DNA from: CAWJLE01 sp963843645
GTDB taxonomy: Bacteria > Chloroflexota > Anaerolineae > DAOTYC01
Assembly: GCA_963843645.1 (NCBI GenBank)
Contig: CAWJLE010000006.1
Span: forward strand, 62,001-126,000
Length of the DNA: 64,000 bases
Reading direction: 5' to 3'
This document shows positions 1-9,283 of the stretch, one piece after another. How positions within the stretch are numbered: position 1 is the stretch's first letter; each line of letters opens with the position of its first letter. The translations under genes and the position numbers were made by a program. A model generated the notes under the pieces. That model saw nothing but the letters and a program-made list of their open reading frames with translations, did not search any database and had not been told where the DNA came from.

Positions 1-885
1 CCTTTCTGTTGCCTGTCCTGGTTTACGCAGCGATCTACCCGGCACGCCTGGTGTGGGAGCAGCTCGCGTTGTTCCTGCAGGTGCAGGGCAACGTGTTCGT
101 TCTGGACCGGGCTGCCAACTCCGAAATGCTGTGTGTCGTACCTGCTCACGGTGAACCGCCAAATCGCCGCCAATCGCGCACTGACGCTCCTGGCGCTGGC
201 CGGCGCCGTGGCGCTGATCCCACGCAGATGGCGAGACGCAGTCGCCTGGTGGGTCTGGTTTGGGGTCGTGCTGGTGGTGTTGGTGAGCTATTCGCCCCTG
301 TGGACGCACCTGCTGAGCCCGATCCTGTTCCCGCTGGCGGTTGGGGCCGGAGTGGCGCTCGGGGAGCTGGCGAAACGCGCAGAGGGGCTGTTCCAAGGGC
401 GCAACAGGCGCCGCCGTCGACTGCAGGGCGTGGCCGTAGCGGCGCTGACCCTCATCGCTCTGGGATACGCAATTGACCTGCCCACAATTCTCAGCGCGGA
501 CGGCCGGTTGGCCCACGCGCCCGGCGGCGAAGCTGAGCGACGCGCGGTTCAGTTCCTGGAGGGCAACACCGCGCGCGACGATTTTGTGATCAGCGACGAC
601 CCGTCACTGCCTTTCGCGGCGCGACGGCGCATTCCGCCCAATATGGCCGACACATCCACCGTCCGCATGGCCATCCACTACCTGACGGCCGACGACGCGA
701 TTCGAGCGAGCGAGAAGTATTCGCCGGCGGCGATCATTCTGTGGCAGGGCAGTCGCTTTGGCAACTATCTGCCGGAGTTCGCGACGTGGGTCGAGAAGAA
801 CTATACCCTGGCCTGGGGCGATTCAGAGACCGGTCGAATTTATCTTCGGCCCGACCGCACGGCAGTCGGCAATTTCGAACAGTAG
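1..885 (+). CDS. Membrane glycosyltransferase-like protein, 3' part, one apparent frameshift
   Basis: This is the 3' end of a polytopic membrane protein that enters from outside the window. Its sequence aligns along its whole length with the gene on the minus strand at 2326-3900, sharing the pattern of hydrophobic helices, a SYSPLWTHLLSPILFPL-like segment and a soluble C-terminal domain ending near LRPD. Codons 9 to about 128 are read in frame 3 and the rest in frame 1, so there is an indel near 128-134. The family is probably the PMT/ArnT-like glycosyltransferases (GT-C fold), which transfer sugars from lipid-linked donors at the membrane. No catalytic residues can be checked because the N-terminal half is missing. 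Stop at 883-885. Confidence 0.6.
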   Translation, partial: PFCCLSWFTQRSTRHAWCGSSSRCSCRCRATCSFWTGLPTPKCCVSYLLTVNRQIAANRALTLLALAGAVALIPRRWRDAVAWWVWFGVVLVVLVSYSPLWTHLLSPILFPLAVGAGVALGELAKRAEGLFQGRNRRRRRLQGVAVAALTLIALGYAIDLPTILSADGRLAHAPGGEAERRAVQFLEGNTARDDFVISDDPSLPFAARRRIPPNMADTSTVRMAIHYLTADDAIRASEKYSPAAIILWQGSRFGNYLPEFATWVEKNYTLAWGDSETGRIYLRPDRTAVGNFEQ

Positions 886-970
886 ATGACCTGGTAGATA
901 AGTCTACATAACACATTGCAGTGAATGTGGAGACGGATGACTACAAATCGTAAGGAGGTTGACTAACCTG

Positions 971-2186
971 ATGAGCACGACATTTATGAATTCGCCGAAG
1001 ATGTTCTTGACTTCGGAATCGGTAACCGAGGGGCATCCTGACAAGATCTGCGATCAGATCTCCGATGCCGTGCTGGATGCCATCATCTGCGACGATCCCG
1101 ACGCGCGTGTGGCCTGCGAGTGCAGCACGACGACGGGCCTGGTCGTCGTCTTTGGCGAAATCACTACCAGCACCTACGTGGATATCGCGCAACTCGCGCG
1201 CGAGACGATCCGCGACATCGGCTACACCCGCGCCAAGTTCGGCTTCGACTGCGACACGTGCGGCGTGATCGGTGTCGATCAAGGAGCAGTCTCGCGGACA
1301 TCGCCCTGGGCGTGGATAAGGCCCTCGAGGCCAAGCGCGGCGAGATGACCGACGCCGACATCGAGGCCATCGGCGCCGGCGACCAGGGCATGATGATCGG
1401 CTTCGCCTGCAACGAGACGCCGGAGTACATGCCGCTTTCGATCTCCCTGGCGCACAAGCTGTGCCGCCGCCTGTCGGAGGTCCGCAAGGAGAAGATTCTG
1501 CCGTACCTGCGGCCGGACGGCAAGTCTCAGGTGACGGTGGAATACCACTACGGCAAGCCTGTCCGCGTCGACACCGTGGTCATCTCGGCGCAGCACGACG
1601 GCAAGGATCGAGTTGGACTGCATCCAGCCGGACATCATGGAGCACGTGATCAAGGCCGTCGTTCCTGCCGAGCTGATGGACGCTCAGACCAAGTTCTACA
1701 TCAACCCGACCGGCCGGTTCGTCACCGGCGGTCCCCTGGGTGATGCCGGCCTCACCGGGCGCAAGATCATCGTCGACACGTACGGCGGCATCGCCCGGCA
1801 CGGCGGCGGCGCATTCTCGGGCAAGGACCCCACGAAGGTGGACCGCTCCGGCGCCTACATGGTCCGCTACATCGCCAAGAACGTGGTTGCCGCCGGCCTG
1901 GCCGAGCGCGTCGAGTTGCAGGTTTCGTATGCCATCGGGGTGGCCCGGCCTCTGTCGCTGATGGTCGAGACCTTTGGCACCGGCAAGATCTCCGACGACG
2001 CCATCCTGGCCCTGATCAACAAGCATTTCGATCTGCGTCCGGCAGCCATCATTCGCGACCTGGACCTGCGCCGGCCGATCTATCGGGCCACTGCTGCCTA
2101 CGGTGCCTTCGGCCGCGACGACATCGACGCGCCGTGGGAGAAGACTGACAAGGCCGATCATGCTGCGCAAGGAAGCCGGTCTGTAA
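971..2186 (+). CDS. metK: S-adenosylmethionine synthetase MetK, with about four indels
   Basis: MetK makes S-adenosylmethionine from methionine and ATP in the cytoplasm. The N-terminal signature VTEGHPDKICDQISDAVLDA is plain, followed by the GAGDQGMMIGF segment that binds ATP and the INPTGRFVTGGP and DTYGG motifs. The reading moves between frames near 1270 and 1296 (each explained by one extra G), near 1608 (extra C) and near 2159 (extra C); without them the product is about 403 residues, normal for the family. The last coding bases give MLRKEAGL before TAA at 2184-2186. The AAGGAGG at 952-958 lies 12 bases before ATG 971; a second ATG is at 986. The breaks are probably sequence errors, because the gene is usually single copy and essential. 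Confidence 0.9.
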
Positions 2187-2215
2187 TTCCACTCAATACA
2201 AGCGCAACTGAGAGA

Positions 2216-2255
2216 ACGGGGCTCTCCATCTCACGAGGTGGAGAGTCCCGTTTCG
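2216..2255 (+). terminator. Rho-independent terminator after metK
   Basis: Thirteen-base inverted repeat, 2216-2228 with 2239-2251, one G-T pair, ten-base loop, followed by a T-rich stretch. It lies 30 bases after the metK stop. Confidence 0.75.
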
Positions 2256-2325
2256 TTCGTCCGGCTGTTTGGCCCCGTTTGGTCCATTTCACGCCTGTGT
2301 AACATCCGCTTGCCTTCGGGGACCA

Positions 2326-3900
2326 CTATTTTAGCAATTGGGGCGCCAGGTGCGTCGGCGGCGCCAGGTACATCTGCGTGCCCCTGGCGTCCTCGTAGAG
2401 CAGGTCGTAATTTTCCTTCACCCAGGACACGTAGTCAGGCAAATACGGAACGATGCGCTCATCCTGCCAGAATATCACCGTCTTGGCCTGGTATTGCCGT
2501 GTTACTGAAATTGCCTGTTGCGCCGTCAGCAACCCCGTCTGCAGCCGAACGACTGAGCAATCCACCAGGAATGGGGGAATCCGCCGGTCGCTCAGGAAGG
2601 CCAACAACGGATTGTCCGTGACCACGTAATCGTTCGGAGTGGTGTTCGACCGCAGAAGGTCCATGATCGGCGTTGGAACGGAACCCGGCGCATGCTGGCG
2701 GGCGAGGTCTTCGGCAGTGATGACGGGAAGATCGGTCAAATACAGCGCCAGTCCGGCGATGATCAGGAGTGCTACCGTCACCTGACGCGCGGGGCCGATG
2801 ATCCTGGCGAAGCTCACTCCCGGTGGATTCCGATGAACAGCGTGGGCTGCGAGCTTTCGCCGCACCCGGGCCGGCTCGTCTGCGACCCATCCGATCGCCG
2901 CGCTTGCAGATACGACCAGGGGGAACAGCAATGGGCTGACCAGGTGGTCCCACAGTGGCGTGTACGACAACAGTGTCGCCAAGACTACCGCCCACCCGGC
3001 GACCAGGAACGTCAGCCCACGCCACGAGCGCAGGCCCAGGGCCACCATTCCGCCAACGGCCAGTGCGGTCAGGCCGCGGTTCAGGGCGATCGTTCGGTTG
3101 TAAAGCAGGAGGTAGTACAGGAGGCGTTCAGGATTGGCCCGGCGCTCGGACGAGAAGGCGCCGGCCCGGCCCCAGGTCGTGAAGAGCACCTGATCGAGCA
3201 TCGGGCGCCAGGGCGAGATGATGCCTGCGATGACGAGCGGGATCGCAAACGGAATGAGGGTGGACAGCCCGCTTCTGGCCACCCGGCGCACAGCCGCCCG
3301 CCCGCCATCCTGGACGTCACGTGCCAGGATCAGCGCCACGATCAGCGGACCTGCCATGGCCGCGGACAATTTGAGCAGCAGTCCTAGCGAGAGAAGAAAT
3401 CCCGCGGCGGCCAACCAGGAACGTCGCCCGGTTCGCCAGTAACGAATGGCCGCCCAGAGGGCCAGGCCGCCGACGGCGGCTGCCGGCACGTCTGCCATGA
3501 TCGTTCGCGCCAGGACCCAAAAATGCGGCGCGATCGCCAACATGACTGCGGCCGCAATGCCGGCGATGGGACCAGCCAGCTCTTTTGCTATCAGCGCCGT
3601 GGCCACGAGGCCTAGCGTTGCGAACAGGACGGTCATCGCTCGTCCTGCCGTCAAAGCCTCGCCGGCCAGCGAAAACGCTGCGCTCAAGGAGTGGATGAAC
3701 AGCGGAGAAACCATCGAGAAGATCTCTCCGTACAGCTTATATCCTTCGCCGCTCATCCTGGCCTCCATGGCCAGGACGCCTTCGTCCCAGTCCCAACTGA
3801 ATCCGCCCAAATGATTCAACTGCCAGAAGACGAAGAGGATGAGCAGCAAAGACAACCCCAACCCGAACATATGTTTGCGAAGAAACGTAGAAGTAGGCAT
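2326..3900 (-). CDS. Polytopic membrane glycosyltransferase-like protein
   Basis: A 524-residue protein with about ten hydrophobic helices, an N-terminal loop with WDWDEGVLAMEARM (acidic residues in the first periplasmic loop are typical of PMT/ArnT-type GT-C glycosyltransferases) and a soluble C-terminal domain of about 140 residues. These enzymes move a sugar from a polyprenyl-phosphate donor to lipid or protein at the outer face of the membrane; the substrate here is unknown. I chose ATG 3900 (MPTSTF) rather than GTG 3936 because the N-terminus then runs straight into the first membrane helix. It is a paralogue of the gene cut by the left edge and the two converge on metK. Stop at 2326-2328. 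Confidence 0.7.
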   Translation of the reverse strand: MPTSTFLRKHMFGLGLSLLLILFVFWQLNHLGGFSWDWDEGVLAMEARMSGEGYKLYGEIFSMVSPLFIHSLSAAFSLAGEALTAGRAMTVLFATLGLVATALIAKELAGPIAGIAAAVMLAIAPHFWVLARTIMADVPAAAVGGLALWAAIRYWRTGRRSWLAAAGFLLSLGLLLKLSAAMAGPLIVALILARDVQDGGRAAVRRVARSGLSTLIPFAIPLVIAGIISPWRPMLDQVLFTTWGRAGAFSSERRANPERLLYYLLLYNRTIALNRGLTALAVGGMVALGLRSWRGLTFLVAGWAVVLATLLSYTPLWDHLVSPLLFPLVVSASAAIGWVADEPARVRRKLAAHAVHRNPPGVSFARIIGPARQVTVALLIIAGLALYLTDLPVITAEDLARQHAPGSVPTPIMDLLRSNTTPNDYVVTDNPLLAFLSDRRIPPFLVDCSVVRLQTGLLTAQQAISVTRQYQAKTVIFWQDERIVPYLPDYVSWVKENYDLLYEDARGTQMYLAPPTHLAPQLLK

Positions 3901-4025
3901 GTTGCGGCCTCGCTTTCGCTGAACCGCGTACAGCACGGACTCGGTGGGGGCACACAGGGTTCTGCCGGACGAGATGTCATGAGATCGTGGTTTTTAGAAG
4001 CGGCGTTTGTTTGGAAATCCCTCTA

Positions 4026-5102
4026 CTACGATGGCTTGACGACTACTTTGATTGCCCCGCCCAGGCGCTTTTCGGCCGTTTCGAAGGCGGCGTGAACCTC
4101 GGTGAGCGGGAAACGATGAGTGATGAGCGGCGACAGATCGACCGTCTTACGCGCCAGAAGCGGCAGCGCCAGCGCGAGCGATCGCTGCCCTTCGGCCTTG
4201 GAACCCGCAACGGTGATGTTCCATTGATTGATCTTGTGCAGGTTGAGCGGCACCGGCTCTTTGTACGTCGCCACGATGCCGACGCGGGCGTTCTTCTTCG
4301 CCATCTCGATGGCGTCTTGCGCGCCCTGGGTGGTCCCCGCGCATTCGAGAACGACGTCCGCGCCCACGCCGTCGGTCAGCTCGAACACACGCTGCACGGC
4401 GTTCTCACGCCGGACGTTGATGACGATGTCCGCTCCCAGCTTCAAGCCGACCTGCAGTCGCTCGTCGCGAGTGCCGAGCAGGATGATCGTTCCCGCCCCC
4501 AGCAGTCGTGCCAACACCGTGCACATCAGGCCGATGGCGCCGGGCCCGGAAACGACGACCGTCTCACTCGGAACGATGCCGCCAATCCGTCGGATGCCGT
4601 AGAGTGAGGTGCCCGCCGTCGTGATCAGCGTGGCCTCGTCTATGGTCATATCGTCGGGGACTTTGTACACGGAGTTCACGTGATTGCACACGTACTCAGC
4701 GTAACCGCCGTTGACGGTGAATCCGTAATGGCGATGGCCTTTGTCCGGCTGGCCGTAGTTCAGGCAGGTCGTGTACAACCCGTCGCGGCAGTTGTTGCAC
4801 ACGCCGCAGCCCTTGTGTGGCTCGATCGCCACGCGGTCGCCGATCTTGAGCTGCGATACGTTCTCGCCCAGCGCCGCAATCGTCCCGGCGTACTCGTGGC
4901 CGAAGACGTACTTGCCGTATGGAGGCTGATTCGGCCAGCCGTGCGCCAAGATCTTAGGATCGGTGCCGCAGATGGCGCAGGCCTGGACGTGGATGAGAAC
5001 CTCGTCACGACCTGGTACCGGAACCGGGTAGTCTTCGACGAGCCGCATGTCGCCCTCGCCGAAGAGCACCGCGGCTTTCATTTTGTCCGGAATCGGAGCC
5101 AT
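4026..5102 (-). CDS. Zinc-dependent medium-chain alcohol dehydrogenase
   Basis: A 358-residue MDR-family NAD(P)-dependent dehydrogenase, related to sorbitol and threonine dehydrogenases. The catalytic zinc ligands are in ACAICGTDP and GHEYAG, the structural zinc is held by the four cysteines of GCGVCNNCRDGLYTTC, and the nucleotide-binding fold starts at VSGPGAIGLM. ATG 5102 has GAGGAGGAA just upstream; the longer reading to 5192 has no comparable site. It follows a second MDR gene on the same strand with a 23-base gap, so the two are probably co-transcribed and act on related alcohols or polyols. Substrate unknown. Confidence 0.85.
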   Translation of the reverse strand: MAPIPDKMKAAVLFGEGDMRLVEDYPVPVPGRDEVLIHVQACAICGTDPKILAHGWPNQPPYGKYVFGHEYAGTIAALGENVSQLKIGDRVAIEPHKGCGVCNNCRDGLYTTCLNYGQPDKGHRHYGFTVNGGYAEYVCNHVNSVYKVPDDMTIDEATLITTAGTSLYGIRRIGGIVPSETVVVSGPGAIGLMCTVLARLLGAGTIILLGTRDERLQVGLKLGADIVINVRRENAVQRVFELTDGVGADVVLECAGTTQGAQDAIEMAKKNARVGIVATYKEPVPLNLHKINQWNITVAGSKAEGQRSLALALPLLARKTVDLSPLITHRFPLTEVHAAFETAEKRLGGAIKVVVKPS

Positions 5103-5125
5103 CGTTTCCTCCTCGCTTGAACTCG

Positions 5126-6163
5126 CTAGAAATGGACGAGCACTTTCATCGCATTCTTGCGGTCCATCGCCGTCTCGAATGCCTGGCGGCATTCTGTGTA
5201 CGGCAGGCGATGGCTTATGATCTCGCGTGCGACCTCCGGGTAACGTCCGATGAAGGAGAGGACTCGATCGAAGTCGCCCGTCCCGCCTATGCTGCCCATC
5301 ACGCGTGCTGCCTTCATCGTAATTTGTTTCAGCGCGACATCGACCTCAGGAATGAACCCCAGCGCCATCACCGTGCCCAGAGGGCGAATCAGGTCGATGG
5401 CACGATTGAATGCGACGGGCGCGGCCGTCGTTTCGAAGATTGCGTCGTAGCCGCGTCCGGAGTACATGCCCCCGTAGCTCTCAGAGTCGCCCTCGCCAGC
5501 ACGCACGTCACCGGGTTCGCTCGCGCCGAGCGCGCATGCCTTGTCGATGCGGCTCTCAACCAGGTCGAACAGCTCGACGTGCTCGCAGCCCTCGATATAC
5601 TTCAGCGCAAAAAAGCACGACAGGCCGATGGTGCCGCCTCCGAGGACGAGGATCTTCTCCTGCCGCAAGTCCGGCCTCGTCTCGCGCACGCGGCGCACGG
5701 CGTGCGCGCCGACCGCGAGCGGTTCACTCAAGGCGATCACGTCCAGATCGGCGATAGAATTGGCGCGATAGACGTACTGCTCGTCCTGGAGAAAATACTT
5801 GCGTGATGCGCCGTCGATCGTGATGCCGAATTTCTCGATGTTCTTGCAGAGGTTCTGATCCCGCGAGCACCACTCGCACCGCCCACAGAAGATTGAGCAG
5901 TCGCCCGTTACCTTGTCGCCCGGTTGCACATGCGTCACGTCAGGGCCGACATCAGTGACTGTGCCGGACCATTCGTGTCCGAAGAAGATCGGATAGTTTT
6001 TCGGCCCTTCGTACGTTCCCTGGTACAAGGTCATGTCCGATCCGCACAATCCGACGGCGTGTGTCTGGATCAGGACTTGCCGCCCGGTCGGCGTGGGCGC
6101 CTCTTCCGTCACGGTCTCCATGCGCCGATCACCCATCAACACGATGCCGCTCGATCGAACCAT
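5126..6163 (-). CDS. Zinc-dependent MDR dehydrogenase, sorbitol dehydrogenase-like
   Basis: A 345-residue medium-chain dehydrogenase. The catalytic zinc site is in VGLCGSDMTLY and FFGHEWSG, the structural zinc cysteines are in FCGRCEWCSRDQNLC, and the Rossmann motif is VLGGGTIGLSC. Such enzymes oxidise a sugar, polyol or amino alcohol with NAD(P). ATG 6163 has a GAGGGG site about 12 bases upstream. It is the first gene of a two-gene unit with the dehydrogenase at 4026-5102 (only about a third alike by eye, so not a recent duplicate). Substrate unknown. Confidence 0.85.
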   Translation of the reverse strand: MVRSSGIVLMGDRRMETVTEEAPTPTGRQVLIQTHAVGLCGSDMTLYQGTYEGPKNYPIFFGHEWSGTVTDVGPDVTHVQPGDKVTGDCSIFCGRCEWCSRDQNLCKNIEKFGITIDGASRKYFLQDEQYVYRANSIADLDVIALSEPLAVGAHAVRRVRETRPDLRQEKILVLGGGTIGLSCFFALKYIEGCEHVELFDLVESRIDKACALGASEPGDVRAGEGDSESYGGMYSGRGYDAIFETTAAPVAFNRAIDLIRPLGTVMALGFIPEVDVALKQITMKAARVMGSIGGTGDFDRVLSFIGRYPEVAREIISHRLPYTECRQAFETAMDRKNAMKVLVHF

Positions 6164-6272
6164 CGAATCATGCCCCTCGCGCGCTCAAAAATGAGGCCCT
6201 CACAGGCGGCCGAAGAGGCTCGTACCCGTGAAGGCCATGGCTATTGTGTCCTGGTCAGAAGCTATTGAAACG

Positions 6273-6638
6273 TCAAGCGGTGGCGGGGGTAGCAGTGAGC
6301 GCCTTCGCCATCTCTTGCGCCTCGGCCAGAGTGCGCAGCTCGGACATGGTCTCCTGGGTGACGTCTTTTCCGCCGGCGAAATTGTGGACCAGAGTACGAA
6401 CGGTATAGAAGGGTCCAACCGGGACACCCCACCAGCCAACAATAAACGTAATGAGCGAGTAGAGCAAGCCGCTGGCCGTTCTGCTCCGGCCGGGCTTGAT
6501 ATAGAAGATACGAGATGGCTGGTTGAACGTGAGCAGGAACAGTGAAATGCAGTATTGGTAGCTCACCAGCTTGCCGCCTGCCTGCACTCCATCCTCCAGG
6601 TCCCTGAGCGTCATGCCATTAATGCCGTCGATCTTCAT
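6273..6638 (-). CDS. Small conserved membrane protein, function unknown
   Basis: A 121-residue protein with a short N-terminal region (MKIDGINGMTLRDLEDGVQ), two predicted membrane helices around residues 30-45 and 60-85, and a cytoplasmic tail. The pattern GKLVSYQYCIS then GWWGVPVGPFYT then GGKDVT recurs in a widespread uncharacterised family. ATG 6638 is preferred over TTG 6656 because AAAGGGGA at 6646-6653 is correctly spaced for it. It lies 109 bases upstream of the MDR dehydrogenase pair on the same strand, with no evident functional link. Confidence 0.65.
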   Translation of the reverse strand: MKIDGINGMTLRDLEDGVQAGGKLVSYQYCISLFLLTFNQPSRIFYIKPGRSRTASGLLYSLITFIVGWWGVPVGPFYTVRTLVHNFAGGKDVTQETMSELRTLAEAQEMAKALTATPATA

Positions 6639-6812
6639 CGTCGATTCCCCTTTCAATAGGACGATTCGTCATTGATTCGCTGTCTTATTCTCAAAAAATG
6701 ATTCAGTTGGTGCGCCTCACATTATATTGCTAACCGGGTGGTTCGTCAACCGGGCAATGAGCGGGGGGTGTATGCCGGATTATGGGCGAAACGGCGGCCG
6801 CCTCACCTCACA

Positions 6813-6842
6813 TTGACAGTTCCATCGTTCGTATGATAAAAT
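6813..6842 (+). promoter_or_regulatory. Sigma-70-type promoter for the penicillin-binding protein
   Basis: TTGACA at 6813-6818 and TAAAAT at 6837-6842, 18 bases apart. The start of transcription would fall one or two bases before ATG 6851, so the message would be leaderless unless a later start codon is used. Confidence 0.6.
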
Positions 6843-6850
6843 CGAGGTAA

Positions 6851-9103
6851 ATGAAACCCGTTCATTTCGATTGTTCAACTTCGAGGTGTGACTTGACGTT
6901 GCGGCGTTGCAGGCCAATACCATCGCTCCGGCGCTGGTTGCCGCCACTGGCAGTGTGGCGGGTCCTCGCTGCGTGCCTGATCGTCGCCCTGGTTGCCGGT
7001 TGCGCGAGCCCGCTGGCCATGTTCCAACCGGAGCCCACGCCTACTCCGACCCCGCCTCGCGCCGACCTGGTGGCGCTCAACTTCTTCCGTGCCTGGGGCC
7101 GAAGCGACTTCGGCGTCCTGTACGACCTCCTGTCCTCGAATTCGCAGGCCGGCATCACTCGCGAGGAACTCACCGACTTCTTTCGGCAGTCCTACAACGA
7201 CGCGGGCATCTACGCGGCGAACGTCGAGATGCGTGCTGTACTGCAGAAAGTCGGCGACGCGCAGGTCTCCTACCACGTCGTCTACGATTCCGGCGCGGTC
7301 GGGCGTTTTGAGGCCGACAACATCCTCCCCTTGACACTCGAAGGCGATCAATGGCGCGTGGAATGGTCGCCCACGATCATCTGGCCGCAGCTGGCGCCCG
7401 GCAACCGCTTTGAAGTGGTCGAGCAGGTGCCCTCGCGTGGCAACATCTACGACCGCAACGGTCTGGGCCTGGCCGAAGAGGGCCGTCAGGTGACCGTCGG
7501 TGTGGTGCCCGGCCAGATTCCGGCGCAGAGCACCGTTCTGGCCTCGCTGGCGACGGTGACCGGCCTGCCCCTCGACGACATTCGATCGAAGATCAACGCC
7601 TCACGTCCTGACTGGTTCGTTCCGCTGAAGGACATGCCCGTGGAGGACTACCAACAGGTCGGCGGGTTCCTCGAGAGCCTGCCCGGGGTGGTCTCCAAAC
7701 AGGCGTTCGTCCGCGCGTACAACGAGAAGGGCGTCGCGTCGCACATTGTGGGCTACATTGGCAAGATCCGAGAAGAGGAGCTGGACGCCTGGAAGAGCAA
7801 GGGTTACCGTGGCGACGAGGTGGTTGGGCAGGCCGGCCTGGAGCGCCTGGGCGACACCTACCTGACCGGTCGAAAAGGCGGTGTGCTCAGTGTCGTCGAT
7901 GCCCACGGCGAGCCGGTCGGTGCTGTTGCAGAGCGCGATGCCCTGGCGAGCCGTAATATCATCACCACGCTGGATCGCAACGTGCAGGCTGCAGCCCGCG
8001 CGGCGCTGGGCGATCGGCGCGGCGCCATCGTGGCGATCGATCCCAAGACCGGTGAAGTGCTGGCCCTCGTGAGCAGCCCCTCGTACGACCCGAATGAACT
8101 CATCGGCGACGTGAAGGCGTCTGAATTGCAGAGCATGCTGACCGATCCGAACCGGCCGCTGCTCAACCGGGCGACGCAGGGCACCTATCCGCCGGGCTCT
8201 GTCTTCAAGATCGTGACCGAAAGCGCGGCGCTGGAAGCGGGCGGCTACGAGCCGACTTCATCCTTCGTGTGCAACGGAACCTGGTACGGCCTCGGCGAGA
8301 AGTGGGCCAAGACCTGCTGGCTGCTCACCGGACACGGCAAGATCAACCTTCGAGACGCGCTGACGGCGTCGTGTGACATTGCGTTCTACGAGGTCGGCAA
8401 ACATCTGGACGAGCTGGACCAGACGCTGCTCGCCCAGTACGCGCGGGGCTTCGGTTTCGGCAAGCCGACCGGATTGGACGGCTTTGACGAGGCGACGGGC
8501 GTCGTGCCCGACCCAAGCTGGAAGACCCAGAATCTGCACGAAGTCTGGTATCCAGGCGATTCAGTCAACATGGCCATCGGTCAGGGTTACATGCTCGTCA
8601 CGCCCCTCCAGGTGGCAATGATGATCGGAGCGGTCGCGAATGGCGGGACCCTGTATCAGCCGCAGCTCATTCGCCGCATCGATGCCTCCGGCGACCAGCC
8701 GGAGATTCAGCTCACGCCGAAGGCCGCCGGTAAGCTGCCGGTGACCCCGGAACACCTGCAGGTCATCCAGCAAGCGCTGTTGGGCGTCACCACCGGCGCC
8801 GCAGGCACGGCCGTGCAGGCCTTCAGAGGCTTCCCGATCAAGGTCGCCGGCAAGACCGGCACCGCAGAGAACCAGGCCGAGGATCCGCACGCCTGGTTTG
8901 CCGGATATGCTCCGGCGGACAACCCGCAGATTGCCATCGTCGTCATTGCCGAGCAGGCCGGCGAGGGCTCCGAGGCCGCCGCGCCGATCTTCCGCCGCGT
9001 CGCCGAGGCCTACTTCGGCGTCCAACCCCCGTCGCCCACCCCGACGGCTACCGTCCGCTCCCGCGTCGCCACGCCGACGGCCAAGCCGAAGGGCACGCAG
9101 TAG
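6851..9103 (+). CDS. Penicillin-binding protein (class B transpeptidase) with NTF2-like N-domain, lipoprotein
   Basis: A 750-residue cell-wall transpeptidase. Residues 30-52 form a hydrophobic stretch ending in the lipobox LVAGC, so the protein is probably a lipoprotein on the outer face of the membrane. A Thr-Pro linker is followed by an NTF2-like (MecA-N) domain at about 65-190, a dimerisation domain at 200-360 and the penicillin-binding domain at 385-735. The catalytic serine is in GSVFK (residue about 450), the second motif is SCD at about 507 where SxN is usual, and the third is KTG at about 668. The C-terminus is a Thr/Pro/Arg tail. It cross-links peptidoglycan, perhaps during elongation or septation. 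The ATG is almost at the predicted transcription start; TTG codons at 6893 and 6899 are alternatives. Confidence 0.88.
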   Translation: MKPVHFDCSTSRCDLTLRRCRPIPSLRRWLPPLAVWRVLAACLIVALVAGCASPLAMFQPEPTPTPTPPRADLVALNFFRAWGRSDFGVLYDLLSSNSQAGITREELTDFFRQSYNDAGIYAANVEMRAVLQKVGDAQVSYHVVYDSGAVGRFEADNILPLTLEGDQWRVEWSPTIIWPQLAPGNRFEVVEQVPSRGNIYDRNGLGLAEEGRQVTVGVVPGQIPAQSTVLASLATVTGLPLDDIRSKINASRPDWFVPLKDMPVEDYQQVGGFLESLPGVVSKQAFVRAYNEKGVASHIVGYIGKIREEELDAWKSKGYRGDEVVGQAGLERLGDTYLTGRKGGVLSVVDAHGEPVGAVAERDALASRNIITTLDRNVQAAARAALGDRRGAIVAIDPKTGEVLALVSSPSYDPNELIGDVKASELQSMLTDPNRPLLNRATQGTYPPGSVFKIVTESAALEAGGYEPTSSFVCNGTWYGLGEKWAKTCWLLTGHGKINLRDALTASCDIAFYEVGKHLDELDQTLLAQYARGFGFGKPTGLDGFDEATGVVPDPSWKTQNLHEVWYPGDSVNMAIGQGYMLVTPLQVAMMIGAVANGGTLYQPQLIRRIDASGDQPEIQLTPKAAGKLPVTPEHLQVIQQALLGVTTGAAGTAVQAFRGFPIKVAGKTGTAENQAEDPHAWFAGYAPADNPQIAIVVIAEQAGEGSEAAAPIFRRVAEAYFGVQPPSPTPTATVRSRVATPTAKPKGTQ

Positions 9104-9159
9104 GCGCGCGAATCGTGGGTCAGCAACAAGTCAGAGCGGAAACGACTACCAAACAGGTT

Positions 9160-9233
9160 AGACAGGATGGATAAGATAGACAGGATAGAGAAAATTCTTT
9201 GGAACTATCCTGTCTATCTTATCCATCCTGTTT
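9160..9233. repeat. 29-bp near-perfect palindromic element between convergent genes
   Basis: Arms 9160-9188 and 9205-9233 pair over 29 bases with one mismatch, around a 16-base loop. The arms are built of the units AACAGGATGGA and ATAGACAGGATAG. A looser copy lies at 17751-17817. It sits between the convergent penicillin-binding protein and SWIM genes and could serve as a two-way terminator, but its unit structure suggests a small dispersed repeat family. Confidence 0.7.
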
Positions 9234-9283
9234 GATGCTCTAGCCTCTCTCAGCTTCTGTGTTGGTATCCCCACTGGGAGACC

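Noticed and set aside
971..2186. metK as a pseudogene
   Set aside because: All motifs survive between the breaks and each break is explained by one extra base; an essential gene elsewhere in the window (glnA) shows the same pattern, so sequence error is more likely.
6200..6442. Small minus-strand frame overlapping the 121-residue membrane protein
   Set aside because: No ribosome site; it reads the membrane-protein gene out of frame.
6813..6837. TTGACA with TATGAT as the promoter of the penicillin-binding protein
   Set aside because: Only 13 bases separate them; TAAAAT at 6837-6842 gives an acceptable 18.
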